Of a DNA stretch of 64,000 nucleotides, positions 22,916 through 33,765 are shown in pieces (positions within the stretch are counted from its first letter, which is position 1; each line of letters begins with the position of its first letter). The notes below the pieces were generated by a model. It had not been told where the DNA came from, did no database searches, and saw only the letters and a list, made by a program, of their open reading frames with translations. This stretch comes from Inia geoffrensis (Eukaryota; Chordata; Mammalia; Artiodactyla; Iniidae): contig CM070907.1 of assembly GCA_036417435.1 (NCBI GenBank), positions 59,938,001-60,002,000 of the forward strand. Reading direction: 5' to 3'. The translations under genes and the position numbers were made by a program.

Positions 22916-23624
22916 AGTTGCAGTTAAACAGAGGCTTGTCTACAGCTATGTACTGATATGTAAGAACTGTCTACCCAAGACAGAAATTTAGAGCCTAGAG
23001 AAAGGCATAGATTGATCCGAATTCCCATCTATAATGAAGATCAGGAAAGCCACTGCTGTCTTGGGGCCAAACAAACATAAAGAGTCACTCAGCAAGTGTC
23101 TGAGGGTCCCCCTATCCAAATCTCAGGGGCACTGAGATCATCTCTACCTTCTAGTTTACTTTCTACATCGGATTTTTGTGCTCAAAATCCAAAACCACTT
23201 CTCTGGCCACTTTCTCAATCCAAGGCACAAAAGCAATATGAAACTCTTCAGCAGATTAAAACTTTCTTAGAGAACTAAAATCACCACGTGGACTGGATTC
23301 CATCAATGTTATTCATTTTCAAGTGTCAAGTGCTATGGTAGTGTAACTATAAGATTTGAACCCAAGTTATCCTGATAGATTGGCAAGAGTTGCTCCAGGC
23401 AACACTGGTCTGCCTCAACCATCAACTCACTTGGTCTTCCAAAATACTCTTACTGACCATCTATCAATAGTAAGAGCAATGAGAATAATTAAATTTCAGA
23501 ATCTGTCCATATAAAATGGTCAACTTGCAGATTCAGTGCAATCCAAAAATTTTAGTCAAAAAAGAGAACTAATGGATATAGTTTTAAGTAACTGTGGTCC
23601 ACATCAGAATGTTATAGAAAGAGC
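22916..23624. other. Unassigned sequence
   Basis: No recognisable feature. Confidence 0.45.
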
Positions 23625-23765
23625 AGACCTTAGAGTTTACCAATCCTCCATCTAACCTAGAGAAGAGAAAGCTGAGACCAAAGAATTTAACCAACATGCT
23701 CAATGCTGCATAATTGATAAGAAAGCCCAGACTGGAATCATTATATCCTTGAATCTGAGTTTTTA
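23625..23765 (-). mobile_element. MIR SINE fragment
   Basis: Antisense MIR core: 'agaagagaaagctgagacc', 'tttaaccaacatgctcaatg', 'cccagactggaatca'. Confidence 0.55.
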
Positions 23766-24735
23766 AAGGACAATAAATAATCTTACAAGACTAGCCCATA
23801 GTAAATATTTACAGAACGTTTTCTAGGTTCAAGATACTCTCCGAAGGCTGCCCCTCCTTATTTCATTGCACTGTGATAGATATTAAATGTAATAATGGAT
23901 GTGAAGAGTAGTATAAACTGTTCAGCACTTAACAATTATAATAGTAATTGGAATATTTGCATCATTACACCCTCTCCCATTTCCATCAAGGTGAGATAAC
24001 ACAAAGTTCCCTGAAGATATTTACTAACTGAAGGAACTAGTAAAACAATAAAAATAACACAAAACTTTACCATAGAAATAATTTTCTGAGCTGTTTATGT
24101 ATATCTCCTAATTTTGTTTGCCTTTTTGCTTCAGTGTAATTGCGTAGGCATTTTATTCACCTCTACTTTTCATGCAGCACGAAGCAGCATACTGGAGCAT
24201 AATAAATAATATATAGCAATATAATCATATCAAAGTAGAGTATGCATCAAAGCTTAAAGAAAGAACTGTTCAGAACTATGCATAATCAGATGCATCAGAG
24301 GATGTGTCAGAGGAAAAGAATATGGGATAACTATGTTGGGAAAGAAACTATGTTTGTTCATATAATGTTATATTCTATTTGCTAATTATGTATTTCATGT
24401 GGAATAGAGCCACAGCATATGAGATTTAGAAATATGATGAGAAATCATATAAACTCATCCCATCACTTTTTAAGATGAGTTTTTGGAGAAGTTAAGCTTA
24501 TTTCTTATCTTCAAACAGATACCAAGTCAGTTATCCAAGAGTAAACTCAAGTCAGACAGACTGGCTCCAAAAACAGTGCTCAAGGTTACTACCAGTATGG
24601 TTGTGTTCATATCTTCACAGTTTTGTACAAGTCAAGAGTGCCCTTGCTATGACATCCAGAAGTGTAAAGGTTAGATTGGGAAATCCATCATAAAAAGGCA
24701 AAAATAAATATGCACTTAAAATTGTAACACCTAAT
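23766..24735. other. Unassigned sequence
   Basis: AT-rich. No gene or clear repeat. Confidence 0.45.
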
Positions 24736-24739
24736 AACA

Positions 24740-24985
24740 ATGGCAAACATTTATTGTGCTTCCTCTGTGCAAACACTGCTCCAAGTCTTTTACACTGTAA
24801 TAACTCAGCCAATATTCACATTAACTCAATAAAATGGGTTAATTAATACTGGCATGTTGTATTTGATGAAGCTAAATGACATAGTGGTTAAATAACTTGC
24901 CTAAAACCAAACCTGCTAGAAACTGGCTAGAGAGCCCACGTTTACTGTATGAATTGCAGTAACTTTAATGCCAGCTTCCGGGCTC
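24740..24985 (-). mobile_element. MIR SINE, nearly complete
   Basis: Antisense MIR from its 3' end: 'aaacatttattgtgcttcct', 'acactgctccaagtctttta', 'ataactcagccaatattcac', 'gtggttaaataacttgcct', closing with 'tgccagcttccgggctccag'. It is collinear over about 245 bases. Confidence 0.75.
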
Positions 24986-25419
24986 CAGAGCCATTCTTAG
25001 ACTAATAAGGCCTACTGTCTATTGGTAATTAGTCCATGGCATAATTGTCTTATTTCCTCCTTCTACAATTGAACAGCAGAGCCTCTTCATGAAGAAGACG
25101 AACATCTCCTCCTATGCCAAATTCCAACCTCCTCTGCAAATATGTTAGTCTACTCATTCTCTTCTCCCTCTCCTGCCTTGATATTCTCTCTCATAATGGT
25201 CTCTTAAATCAACATTTACACATACTCATTACATTCCCCAAACCCTCCTTCAACTCACATCCTTTTCCAAACATTCTCCCAAATACAGAATCTCCCTGAC
25301 TCCTTCAGAGCTAATTATTTAAAGCAGTTCTGTTTATGCAGGCTGTTTTCTCCTTATCAATTACCCATTGATGCTGCAACCCACGAAAATCCACCTTAGT
25401 TATATTTGTATATTGATTA
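24986..25419. other. Unassigned pyrimidine-rich sequence
   Basis: It may be a further decayed 5' part of the L2 that follows, but similarity is too weak to claim. Confidence 0.4.
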
Positions 25420-25873
25420 CTCCCCACACTGTGAATCTATACCTAGAATCTCTTTCCTAAGCTCTAAACTTATAGATCTAATCAATTCAACTAGCTACTC
25501 CACTAGGGTGACCTCAGGATTCTCCGACTCAGCACATGTAAAACTAAACTTCTCTTTTCCCTCTTAAGTGACCAATCACAGTGAATGACACCACCATCAA
25601 GGCAATCTAGGCCTTTCTTATATGCACCTCAAAACCCTTCCAGCCTTTACCCATTACCCAGTTCCAAAGCCACTGTCACATTTTTTAGTATTTGTTACAG
25701 TGGCACCCCACTCTGAGAAAAATCTTTGAGTACTCTTACCCTTTCTGCCCACTCTCTACCTCTCACACATTTTCTACCTATCACCAAGTCTTGTCAATTC
25801 CACCTCCTAAATACTTTTCCAATCAGCCATTTGAGTGCTAGTAGCCTTGTTTAGGTTGCCATCAATTTATGCC
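25420..25873 (+). mobile_element. L2, part 1 (ORF2 end / 3' UTR)
   Basis: It follows L2 order: 'catgtaaaactaaacttctc', 'gaatgacaccaccatcaag', 'atcaccaagtcttgtcaatt', 'ccacctcctaaatac', then a degraded 'gttgccatcaattta'. It is interrupted by an MLT1-type LTR and resumes at 26379. Confidence 0.65.
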
Positions 25874-26378
25874 TATGAATTAGTTTCCTATGGCTGCCAT
25901 GACAAATTACCACACACTTAGTAGCTTAAAATAACACCAATTATTTTTCTTACAATTCTATAGGTCAGAAGTCTGACATGGGTCCCACTGGGCTCAAATC
26001 AAGGGATCAGCAGAACTGTGTTCCTTTCAGTAGGCTCTAGGAAAGAATCCATTTATTTTCCTCTTTCACTTTCTAGTGACCATTCATATTCTTAGGCTTG
26101 TTGTCCCCTTCTTCTATCTTCAAAGCCAGTAATCTAGCATCTCTCTGACCCAGCTGCTCTCCTCCAATATCTTTCTCTAACAATAAGCTGGGAATAGCTC
26201 TCTATGTTTAAGGACCCATATGATTAGATTGGACCATTTGGATAATCCAGATTAACCTCCACATTCCAAGGTCCTTAATCACTTCTGCAAAGTCTTTTTT
26301 TCCATATAAGGTAACATTCACAGGTTTTGGGTGTTAGGACTTGGATATCTTTGGGGCCATTATTCTGACTACCACTGT
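25874..26378 (-). mobile_element. MLT1-type solo LTR (ERVL-MaLR)
   Basis: In plus-strand order it shows 'attagtttcctatggctgcc', 'aaattaccacacacttagta', the antisense polyadenylation region near 25950, 'accatttggataatccagat', 'cttctgcaaagtc' and 'aggtaacattcacaggtttt'. This is the reverse complement of an MLT1 LTR. About 500 bases, with no internal viral genes: a solo LTR of an ancient MaLR element, inserted into an L2. Confidence 0.8.
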
Positions 26379-26535
26379 CCAGATTACTCAAATAGCCTCC
26401 TAACCGATGTTTCCACATTTACCCTTTCTCCCTCCAAAGCATCGCCTATGTGCCACCAAAATAGCCTCCTACAGTACAAATGCCTTTCTTAAAATCTTTC
26501 AATAGCTTCCCATTAATCTCCAGATAGAGCATCCA
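26379..26535 (+). mobile_element. L2, part 2 (3' UTR)
   Basis: It resumes with 'tccagattactcaaatagcc', 'tcctaaccgatgtttccac', 'cttaaaatctttcaatagct' and 'cccattaatctccagataga', the next L2 blocks after those at 25420-25873. Confidence 0.65.
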
Positions 26536-27374
26536 GTTATGTTAGGTGAGCCAGACACAACAAGAGGGAGCCCAGGCAAGACAGCTATTTGGTCCAGCCA
26601 CTGTGCACTTTCATATAAGTTCTCAGATTATTTTTAATCACCAAATGAGATCATTCTCAGTTGTATTTTTATAAGATTATTACTTTATCAGTACAAATAT
26701 TTTAACTAGAATATAAATTTAAATATAAATGGCCTGAAATCAACACAGCTCCAAATCTTGAAGTGAGCACCACGGTGCTAAAAGAGTTCCAGAAAAACCA
26801 CTCTAGCTCTAGGAGGAAGAACTGGAGGGGGGATCTTTAACACAGAGAAAGAGTGCAGAAATCCCACATTTTTTTCTTTTCCCTCCATTTCCTTGTACCC
26901 CAACCCCCAAGAAATCTTGTGAGGGTGGCGATAGAGATAGAGAACAAGCAGTCTACAATGGAAATTCATAGGAGCCAAAATTTTAAAGGAAGATAATTTT
27001 CCTTTCCCTTCAGTAGTGCTGTAGTTCCAACAGGATGGGATCCACCTGTAAAGGAGGGCTCCGGGGAACCACAAAGTACTGGGGATGTTACAGAAACAGA
27101 GGAGCTTGAAGAATTGATCCCATGAAGTTATTTATGAACTCTGGGCTCAAATCCATGCCACAGATGCATGAATCTGATACATATTAACAGCGTATCTAAG
27201 ACTTTGAGAACTGAACTAACGACAGACCACTGTTAAGGTCCCACACTGTCCACTGGGTGGTGCACATTGGAAACAGATGAAAATCTCTCTACAATGGTTT
27301 TGAAATCTACACTGACTTGGAAATCTCAGCCCACAGAAGGAGATTTGGAAGTTGCAGCATGACCCTAATCAGGT
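26536..27374. other. Unassigned sequence
   Basis: It includes a 98-codon minus-strand frame (27074-26778) with no similarity I recognise. No repeat was identified. Confidence 0.45.
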
Positions 27375-27544
27375 AAACTGCCTACTAAAACAAAAACACC
27401 AAGATTTTCCATTAGGTTTAAATAAGACTCAGTCTCAGAATATATATTTAAATGTCCAAAATTCAAGTGAAAATTATTCAACATTGGAAGACCCTGTAAC
27501 GGTTGAACTCTCGTGAGAAAAGACAATCTACTCATACCCGTGTT
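27375..27544 (+). mobile_element. Old L1M/HAL1 copy, part 1 (leader)
   Basis: The blocks 'gtccaaaattcaagtgaaaa', 'ttattcaacattggaagacc' and 'gtgagaaaagacaatctac' match the leader immediately upstream of ORF1 in old L1M/HAL1 elements. The copy is cut by a SINE and resumes at 27773. Confidence 0.6.
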
Positions 27545-27559
27545 AAGATGACACAAACA
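27545..27559. repeat. SINE target-site duplication, left copy
   Basis: AAGATGACACAAACA, identical to 27758-27772. Confidence 0.97.
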
Positions 27560-27757
27560 GGGCTTCCCTGGTGGTGCAGTGGTTGAGAGTCTGCCTGACG
27601 ATGCAGCGGACACAGGTTCGTGCCCCGGTCCAGGAAGATCCCACATGCTGCGGAGCGGCTGGGCCCGTGAGCCATGGCCGCTGAGCCTGCGCCTCTGGAG
27701 CCTGCGCTCTACAACGAGAGAGGCCACAACAGTAAGAGGCCCACAAACAGAAAAATA
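27560..27757 (+). mobile_element. CHR-family SINE
   Basis: A complete head-to-tail CHR SINE: GGCTTCCCTGGTGGTGCAG head, B-box-like GGTTCGTGCCCC near 27616, body ending 'gaggcccacaaacag' and a short A-rich tail. It is flanked by a perfect 15-base TSD, so both ends are intact. Confidence 0.96.
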
Positions 27758-27772
27758 AAGATGACACAAACA
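27758..27772. repeat. SINE target-site duplication, right copy
   Basis: AAGATGACACAAACA, identical to 27545-27559. Confidence 0.97.
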
Positions 27773-27835
27773 TTGCAATTATCATTCGAAGATTTTTAAA
27801 TCATCTACTAGAAAAATAATCAAATGACTAACTGC
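27773..27835 (+). mobile_element. Old L1M/HAL1 copy, part 2
   Basis: 'ttgcaattatcattcgaaga' then 'tttttaaatcatctacta' is the continuation of the L1M/HAL1 leader between two SINE insertions. Confidence 0.5.
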
Positions 27836-27836
27836 A

Positions 27837-27846
27837 CATATATATA

Positions 27847-27893
<47 letters not shown>
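27837..27893. repeat. (TA)n microsatellite at a SINE tail
   Basis: Nearly pure TA over about 57 bases, broken once by TTTT, directly joined to the T-run that is the tail of the minus-strand SINE. Confidence 0.95.
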
Positions 27894-27902
<9 letters not shown>

Positions 27903-28155
27903 TTTTGGCTGTGTTGGCTCTTCGTTACTGTGTGGGGGCTTTCTCTAGTTGCGGCCAGTGGGGGCTACTCTTTGTCGCAGCATGTGGGCTTCTCATTGCG
28001 GTGGCTTCTCTTGTTGCAGAGCACGGGCTCAGTAGTTGTGGCTCATGGGCTTAGTTGCTCCGTGGCATGTGGGATCTTCCCAGACCAGGGCTCAAACCAG
28101 TGTCCCCTGCATTGGCAGGTGGATTCCTAATAGCTGTGCCACCAGAGAAGCCCTG
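27894..28155 (-). mobile_element. Long CHR-2-like tRNA-Glu SINE
   Basis: The plus strand starts with a T-run (poly-A of the element), then 'ggctgtgttggctcttcgtt', internal near-repeats of 'gtggcttctcttgttgc', 'gcatgtgggatcttcccaga', and ends at the head complement 'caccagagaagccctg'. It is longer than the young CHR SINEs and more diverged, so an older subfamily. Confidence 0.9.
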
Positions 28156-28790
28156 CAAACATTCTTTAAACAAATTTTAAAGTAGAAAATTTTATCAAAG
28201 AAAAATATACAAAGAAAACCAAAATGGAAATTTGAGAACTAAAAAATGCAATAACTGAAATTAAAGGAAAAAAACCCACTGAATGCACTCAACAGCAAAA
28301 TGACAATAATAGTAAAAAGATTAGGTGAACTTAAATAGATATGATCTAATCTAAACAACAGATTAAAAAAAGATTTTTAAAAACATGAACAGAGTATCAG
28401 GAACTTGAGAAACAATAACAAAGATCTAATATCTGTGTCACTGAAGTTATGGAAAAAGAGAAAGAGTATGGTATAGAAAAAGTATATGAAGAAATAATAA
28501 CTAAAAACCTCTGGAAAAGTTGAATAAGGTAGAAATCCATGTATCTATACTGATGAAAGAAAAAGGGAGACAGAGAGAGAAGACAGACACAAGGAGAGAG
28601 AATATGAGAAAGTCATTCTTTACTGTAGAAGGCAAAATATTATACATAGAAGGAATGATGGTTTTCAAAAATCAAGTGCTAAAACCAGTAGGAAAAAGCT
28701 TAACAAGGAATCATTACTTACAAAACCTCCTTACAAAATACCTTTTAATTACAAAGAAAATAATGCCAACCTTATAGTGGAGAAATTTAA
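28156..28790 (+). mobile_element. Old L1M/HAL1 copy, part 3 (ORF1)
   Basis: 'accaaaatggaaatttgaga' and 'ctaaaaaatgcaataactga' start the ORF1 coiled-coil region, followed by 'cagagtatcaggaacttgag' and 'tatatgaagaaataataact' in ORF1 order. It is full of stops and similarity fades towards 28790. Confidence 0.6.
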
Positions 28791-29094
28791 TGGAAGACAT
28801 TTTTAAAAAGTGATTAATGTAACATCACCATAACTGGCATAATTATGAAAAAGAGAGAGAAAAATGAAGAGAGAAAAACATCATTATCTATGGCAAGTGT
28901 GTATCAGATAATTGCAAGACAATAACCCAAACAGGACAACTAGATTTTCTTCTCTTTCACTGTTCTCCAATTGGCAAAAACAAAAACAAAACACTCTTAT
29001 AGAGATAGAAAATGCGTTCCTTTAGGGAACAGCAGAAGTGCCTCTTGACAACAGCTCTTAGATAAAATGCAAAATGAAGCTGAATGGAAAGAAT
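28791..29094. other. Unassigned sequence
   Basis: A-rich; possibly the end of the L1M/HAL1 copy. No gene. Confidence 0.4.
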
Positions 29095-29310
29095 TAGAAT
29101 CAGGGAGACCAGGTTTATGTTTCAACTCAGCTATGTGGTAGATTTGTGGTTTGGGGAAAGAAAGTGAACTTCTCAGAACTTCACCGTTTACATTATGAAA
29201 TGACTTATAGGGTTATTTCTGAGAAACAAAATGAAGTAAAATATGTATAAATGCCAAGCACATCACCTGCCATGAAGTTGATAAGTAATACATTTAATTG
29301 AATTAGTTGG
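29095..29310 (+). mobile_element. MIR SINE
   Basis: Sense MIR: 'ggtttatgtttcaactcagc' (from GGTTCGAATCCCGGCTC), 'atgtggtagatttgtggt', 'gaacttctcagaacttcacc', then 'gccaagcacatcacctgcca' and the 'aagttgataagtaatacat' end. Confidence 0.65.
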
Positions 29311-31195
29311 ATAGGGATACTGTGAACTATTTCCTCTGTAGGGATGAGCAGAAACTGTCATTTTGTAGGACTTGGGAAAGTTTCCATCAGTCATGAAGGA
29401 GGTCTTCTCTTGCCTTGGGCAGGATAATTTATTAACTAATTAAAGAGCAAAAGTATGGGGAAAAATTAAGATTTCTAGGACTTCAAATGAAGTTATTTCT
29501 AAAGACTGCAGGTTTAAAGCCTGCATTAAACTCTGTTCCCTCCTAAAACTCTACCAAAATAAGGGTAAAGAATGTTTTTGAAGCCATCCAACCATGAGAA
29601 AAAAGAAGATGTGAGGGGACACAAGAGCAATAAAACTATGGAATCTGAGAAGCAAATGAACCAGGTAATATTGACAGCAAACTTGAGAAAGCTAGATCCC
29701 AAGTTGAAAGTAGGCCAAACTTAGAAGGAAACTAATTTTCCTTTCAAGACTCCCAGAAGGCTCAAAAATTGGTGGCCCTATTGTCTCTAAAATGGAGACA
29801 AAAAAGGGCTGAAATCAGCCAAACTGTCTGAAAATATATTTAGTAAGTTCAACCCCAAACCCCATCTTTTTTCTCCATAGCTAGAAAACGACTTATTCCC
29901 ATCCCCCCAAAACTCCTGGGGTTTTTCTGAAAATGTAATACAAAAGGTTTACAAACTGGGGGAAACTAAGCACAATTTAGGCTTGATTTCAGTAAACTGG
30001 GGTACGAAGTGAAAATCCCCACACTAGATTTTGATACCCATGCCTCATACCTCATTGAGCTTCCAGAATTCTAGCAGCCAAGATTATGTTCTATAGGTAA
30101 GAATGAGCCTAACTAGTCCATGGAACATCACCAGGAGATATATTAACATCAGGGTTCTCCCAACTAATCAGAATACACAGGTCACTTTAATATGGAGCCC
30201 AGAGTAGCCAAGCCTCATTCATTCAAATAGAGTTTTTTAATCACTTCTTTTGGTGTTCCAATTACTCCAAGGAACAACATGGAGCAGACAAAGAATTAAG
30301 TTTAACTATGATTGGTATTTTACCAGGTGGACTGAAAAGACAAGTTAAGGGAGTCAAGAATATTTGTAAGAGAGCACTTACTGTGTTGGACTGTGAAAAC
30401 GAAATTGCTCAAAATGGAAGTTAGAAAGTGAGACGGTGGTACATAGGAGATGGGATAGACTCAATAAGGTCTCTAAGCAGCAAAAGCTTATTAGACTGAG
30501 TGTACTGGAAGAATGGAGCTTCAAAGACAGGATACAGTAAAGAATAAGATTCTTAAAATTTTGGTTTGAGAAGTATTATTGAAGGTGCTGGCACATGATA
30601 TGTTCGTGGCTGTGGCGAAGTAGGATTAGATGGGAAGGAGGAAACTATGGTTGCAGTTGATGAGGTCATGTTGCAAGTGATAGGCATATAACTATCTTGA
30701 GCACACCCAAACTATTTTAAACAAAATATAGGCTATATTGTCTCATAACTGAAAAGCCCATGAATGCAACTAATATCTGGGAATTGTACAATAAATATCT
30801 TTAAACTCAGACACTCTCCCTTGGCTCCTCTTTCCTCTGTGCTGGATTCATTCTCAGGCAGCTGACTCCAAGTTAATATTCATTGATTCAATGGATAAAC
30901 TATAAATTATATCAAACCTCTTCTGTATACTACAAAATGTCTTTTCCTTACTGTCCATTGCTTTCTCTATTTATCAAAGAAAAGGTGGCATCCCTTTTTC
31001 TTTCTAAGCTTAAGTTCTACATGTTTGTTTTCTTTAGAGCTTAAGTTCTACATATATATTCTCATTTCTTCCCAGAATCTCTAAAACTACTTTCTATAAA
31101 TTACCCTCCTACAGTTTAAGCTTCATGCTCTCTACTTGATCCTTCCTTGATTGAACTGCACAAAAGTTTATATTTTCCTATTCTGAAAACAAAAA
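29311..31195. other. Unassigned sequence
   Basis: About 1.9 kb without a recognisable gene or confident repeat call. It contains a 16-base direct repeat (AGCTTAAGTTCTACAT at 31007 and 31038). The region 29500-29900 may be a decayed LINE leader. Confidence 0.4.
31007..31053. repeat. Local direct repeat, 31-base period
   Basis: AGCTTAAGTTCTACAT occurs at 31007-31022 and again at 31038-31053, with similar TTTCT-rich sequence before each. It looks like a single tandem duplication. Confidence 0.85.
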
Positions 31196-31870
31196 CAATT
31201 TTAAAAGGCTTCTCTCAAGACTGATACCCCTTCACACGCCCGTTCTCTTTTTCTTCTTCCTTGCCAAATTTCTGTTAAAATGCAGTCTATATTTTCTGCT
31301 TTTCCCTACTTTATAATCAAACTTTCCCAAAAACCTCTTACAATCCAATTCTTCCTCCCAACATAGTCATCAAATTGCTGTTTGAAAAGTCAATTATGAT
31401 TTTCCATACATACTCCATGTTCCAGGTCTGATTTCAGTTTCCATCTCATGACCCCAACCAGCCTTATTAAGCTCATTTCAAATTTTTATTCTTAACATCA
31501 TATCAAATCTACTTCCATTTTAACTCACCTATTTTTGTCAACGGTCTCCCAACTTCCCAAGAACCCAGATGGAAAACACAGAGTCAAATGGCAAGAATCC
31601 TTTGTCTTCCTCCCTCTTCACTACTAACCAATCACTAAGTAGTCCCACTTTTGCCTATGGCAACTGTCCCTTCTTTTCCTTCCTCACTCCCAAACTCTAC
31701 TTAAAACTCCCTGTGTAGCAACCAGACTATTACACCTACTACAATTTCACAAATCTAGTTGTCTTTTCAATTCATCCTTCGCAATGCCACTGGTGTATAT
31801 TCTTAAGGACAGTCAATACCATACCTCTCTTCTCTTTAAAAATGCTCCTTAGCTCCTCACTTCCTACAAA
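31196..31870 (+). mobile_element. L2 (ORF2 end and 3' UTR), degraded
   Basis: 'tcttccttgccaaatttctg' matches the L2 'ccaaacttcttgaaag' block, followed by pyrimidine-rich coding remnants. 'tcttcactactaaccaatca' with 'ctaagtagtccca' and 'aaaatgctccttagctcct' then match the 3' UTR. The order is right but divergence is high. Confidence 0.5.
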
Positions 31871-31929
31871 CAAACATTTCCAAACTCTGGAGAACAGTAT
31901 TTATTTTGTCATGATTTTCCTCAGCCGCT

Positions 31930-32005
31930 ATAGTGAAATGAAACGATTACAGAAAGGAGTCCAGAGACCCAGTCTCAAATCCAGCTCTACCACCTTCTTT
32001 TAAAT
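31930..32005 (+). mobile_element. MIR SINE fragment
   Basis: 'ctatagtgaaatgaaacgat' to 'gtctcaaatccagctctacc' matches the first half of MIR. Confidence 0.5.
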
Positions 32006-32615
32006 AATACTTTTAACATTGTATACACAGAACATAGTATCTATAAAATATGCAGAAGGTTTCAAGAAAAACAAGAGAAAAGGGTTAACTTGTCCATGAC
32101 TGATCACTTAAAGGCCCACTTGCCAGCAAATGAGTTTGTCTCCTGCAAAGTCCCAGAGAAACTGACATGACTAAGTGCTTAAAATAACCCTTCTTGGTCA
32201 ATAACAAGCCTTGCCTGCAACTGCACAACTTGTCATGTGAGGCGAGGTGCTAATGCTTTCCCAAACATGAATACTTAGATGACAGGATAAGGCTGGAGAC
32301 AACGTTCCACAGCATCACATTACTATTATATCTCAGCTTCTGTTCACACCAGGAAAAGGATCAAGAATTTCCTAAAAATGCAGGTTCAAAGCACCATAGA
32401 CAAGGGTCAGGGTCCCTCTCCTGCAATCTGACGTTGGGTAATGCCAGATGGTTCTGCACTCCCTAAAATGTAATGGAAAACATGGGACTTGCATATTTTC
32501 TGCTATTCTGTCAGCATGACTGTTTCCCAAAAAAACTACATCAGTAAGACCGGTATACACTGCTTATGCATCTTCCCTGTTGCTTGATAGCCATGCCATA
32601 AACACTTATATACTC
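32006..32615. other. Unassigned sequence
   Basis: No recognised feature. A 62-codon minus-strand frame (32560-32372) has no known similarity. Confidence 0.45.
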
Positions 32616-32619
32616 CCAA

Positions 32620-32702
32620 TTCTGTTTTAATGATTTACAGCTGGGATACTTCTGAAAGTCACATAACATTTTTGAACTTCAACTTCCTTACCACAGTAGA
32701 AT
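32620..32702 (+). mobile_element. MIR SINE fragment
   Basis: 'aaagtcacataacatttttg' then 'aacttcaacttccttaccac' fits the MIR block ending in CTCAGTTTCCTCATC. It is cut by the L1 inserted at 32713. Confidence 0.45.
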
Positions 32703-32712
32703 AAAAATACAT
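32703..32712. repeat. L1 target-site duplication, left copy
   Basis: AAAAATACAT, identical to 37786-37795. Confidence 0.75.
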
Positions 32713-32815
32713 CATTTTCGAGATAGCCTCATCCAAGACAGGGCAGACAGCAGAAGCAAGAAGAATTATAATCCTGCAGCCTGTGGAACAAAAACCACAT
32801 TCACAGAAAGACAAG

Positions 32816-33707
32816 ATGAAAAGGCAGAGGGCTATGTACCAGAAGAAGGAACAAGATAAAACCCCAGAAAAACAACTAAATGAAGCGGAGATAGGCAACC
32901 TTCCAGAAAAAGAATTCAGAATAATGATAGTGAAGATGATCCAAGACCTCAGAAAAAGCATGGAAGCAAAGACCAAGAAGATGCAAGAAATGTTTAACAA
33001 AGACGTAGAAGAAATAAGAACAAAAAAACAGAGATGAGCAATACAATAACTGAAATGAAAACTACACTAGAAGGAATAACTGAGGCAAAAGAACAGATAA
33101 GTGACCTGGAAGACAGAATGGTGGAATTCACTGCCACAGAACAGAATACAGAGAAAAGAATGAAAAGAAATGAAGACTGCCTACGAGACCTCTGGGACAA
33201 CATTAAAGGCAAAAATATTTGCACTATAGGGCTCCCAAAGGAGAAGAGAGAGAGAATGGACCCAAGAAAACATTTGAAGAGATTACAGTCGAAAACTTTC
33301 CTAACATTGGAAAGGAAACAGCCACCCAAATCCAGGAAGTGCAGACAGTCCCATACAGGATAAACCCAAGGAGAAACACATCGAGACACACAGAAAGCAA
33401 ATTGGCAAATATTAAGGACAAAGAAAAATTATTGAAAGCAGCAAAGGAAAAACAACAAATAACATACAAGGGAACTCCAATAAGGTTAACAGCTGATTTC
33501 TCAGCAGAAGCTCTACAAGCCAGAAGGGAGTGGCATGATATACTTAAAGTGATGAAAGGGAAAAGCCTACAACCAAGATTACTCTACCCAGCAAGGATCT
33601 CATTCAGATTTGATGGAGAAATCAAAAGCTTTACAGACAAGCAAAAGCTAAGAGAATTCAGTACCACCAAACCAGCTTTACAACAAATGCTAAAGGAACT
33701 TCTCTAA
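32816..33707 (+). pseudogene. L1 ORF1 (RNA-binding chaperone), frameshifted
   Basis: It starts at the family ATG (MKRQRAMYQKKEQDKTPEKQ), close after a short leader. The first frame runs to a TGA at 33035-33037, and the protein continues in a second frame (33034-33363: TLEGITEAKEQISDLEDRMVEF, coiled coil; KRMKRNEDCLRDLWDNIKG, RRM-like entry). A third frame (33219-33707) gives YRINPRRNTSRHTESKLA and LTADFSAEALQARREWHDILKVMKGKSLQP, the C-terminal domain, ending at TAA 33705-33707. ORF1 binds L1 RNA in the cytoplasmic RNP. Two frameshifts make this copy dead. ORF2 begins 58 bases downstream, the usual L1 spacing. Confidence 0.93.
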
Positions 33708-33765
33708 GTGAGAAACACAAGAGAAGAAAAGGACCTACAAAACCAAACCCAAAACAATTAAGAAA

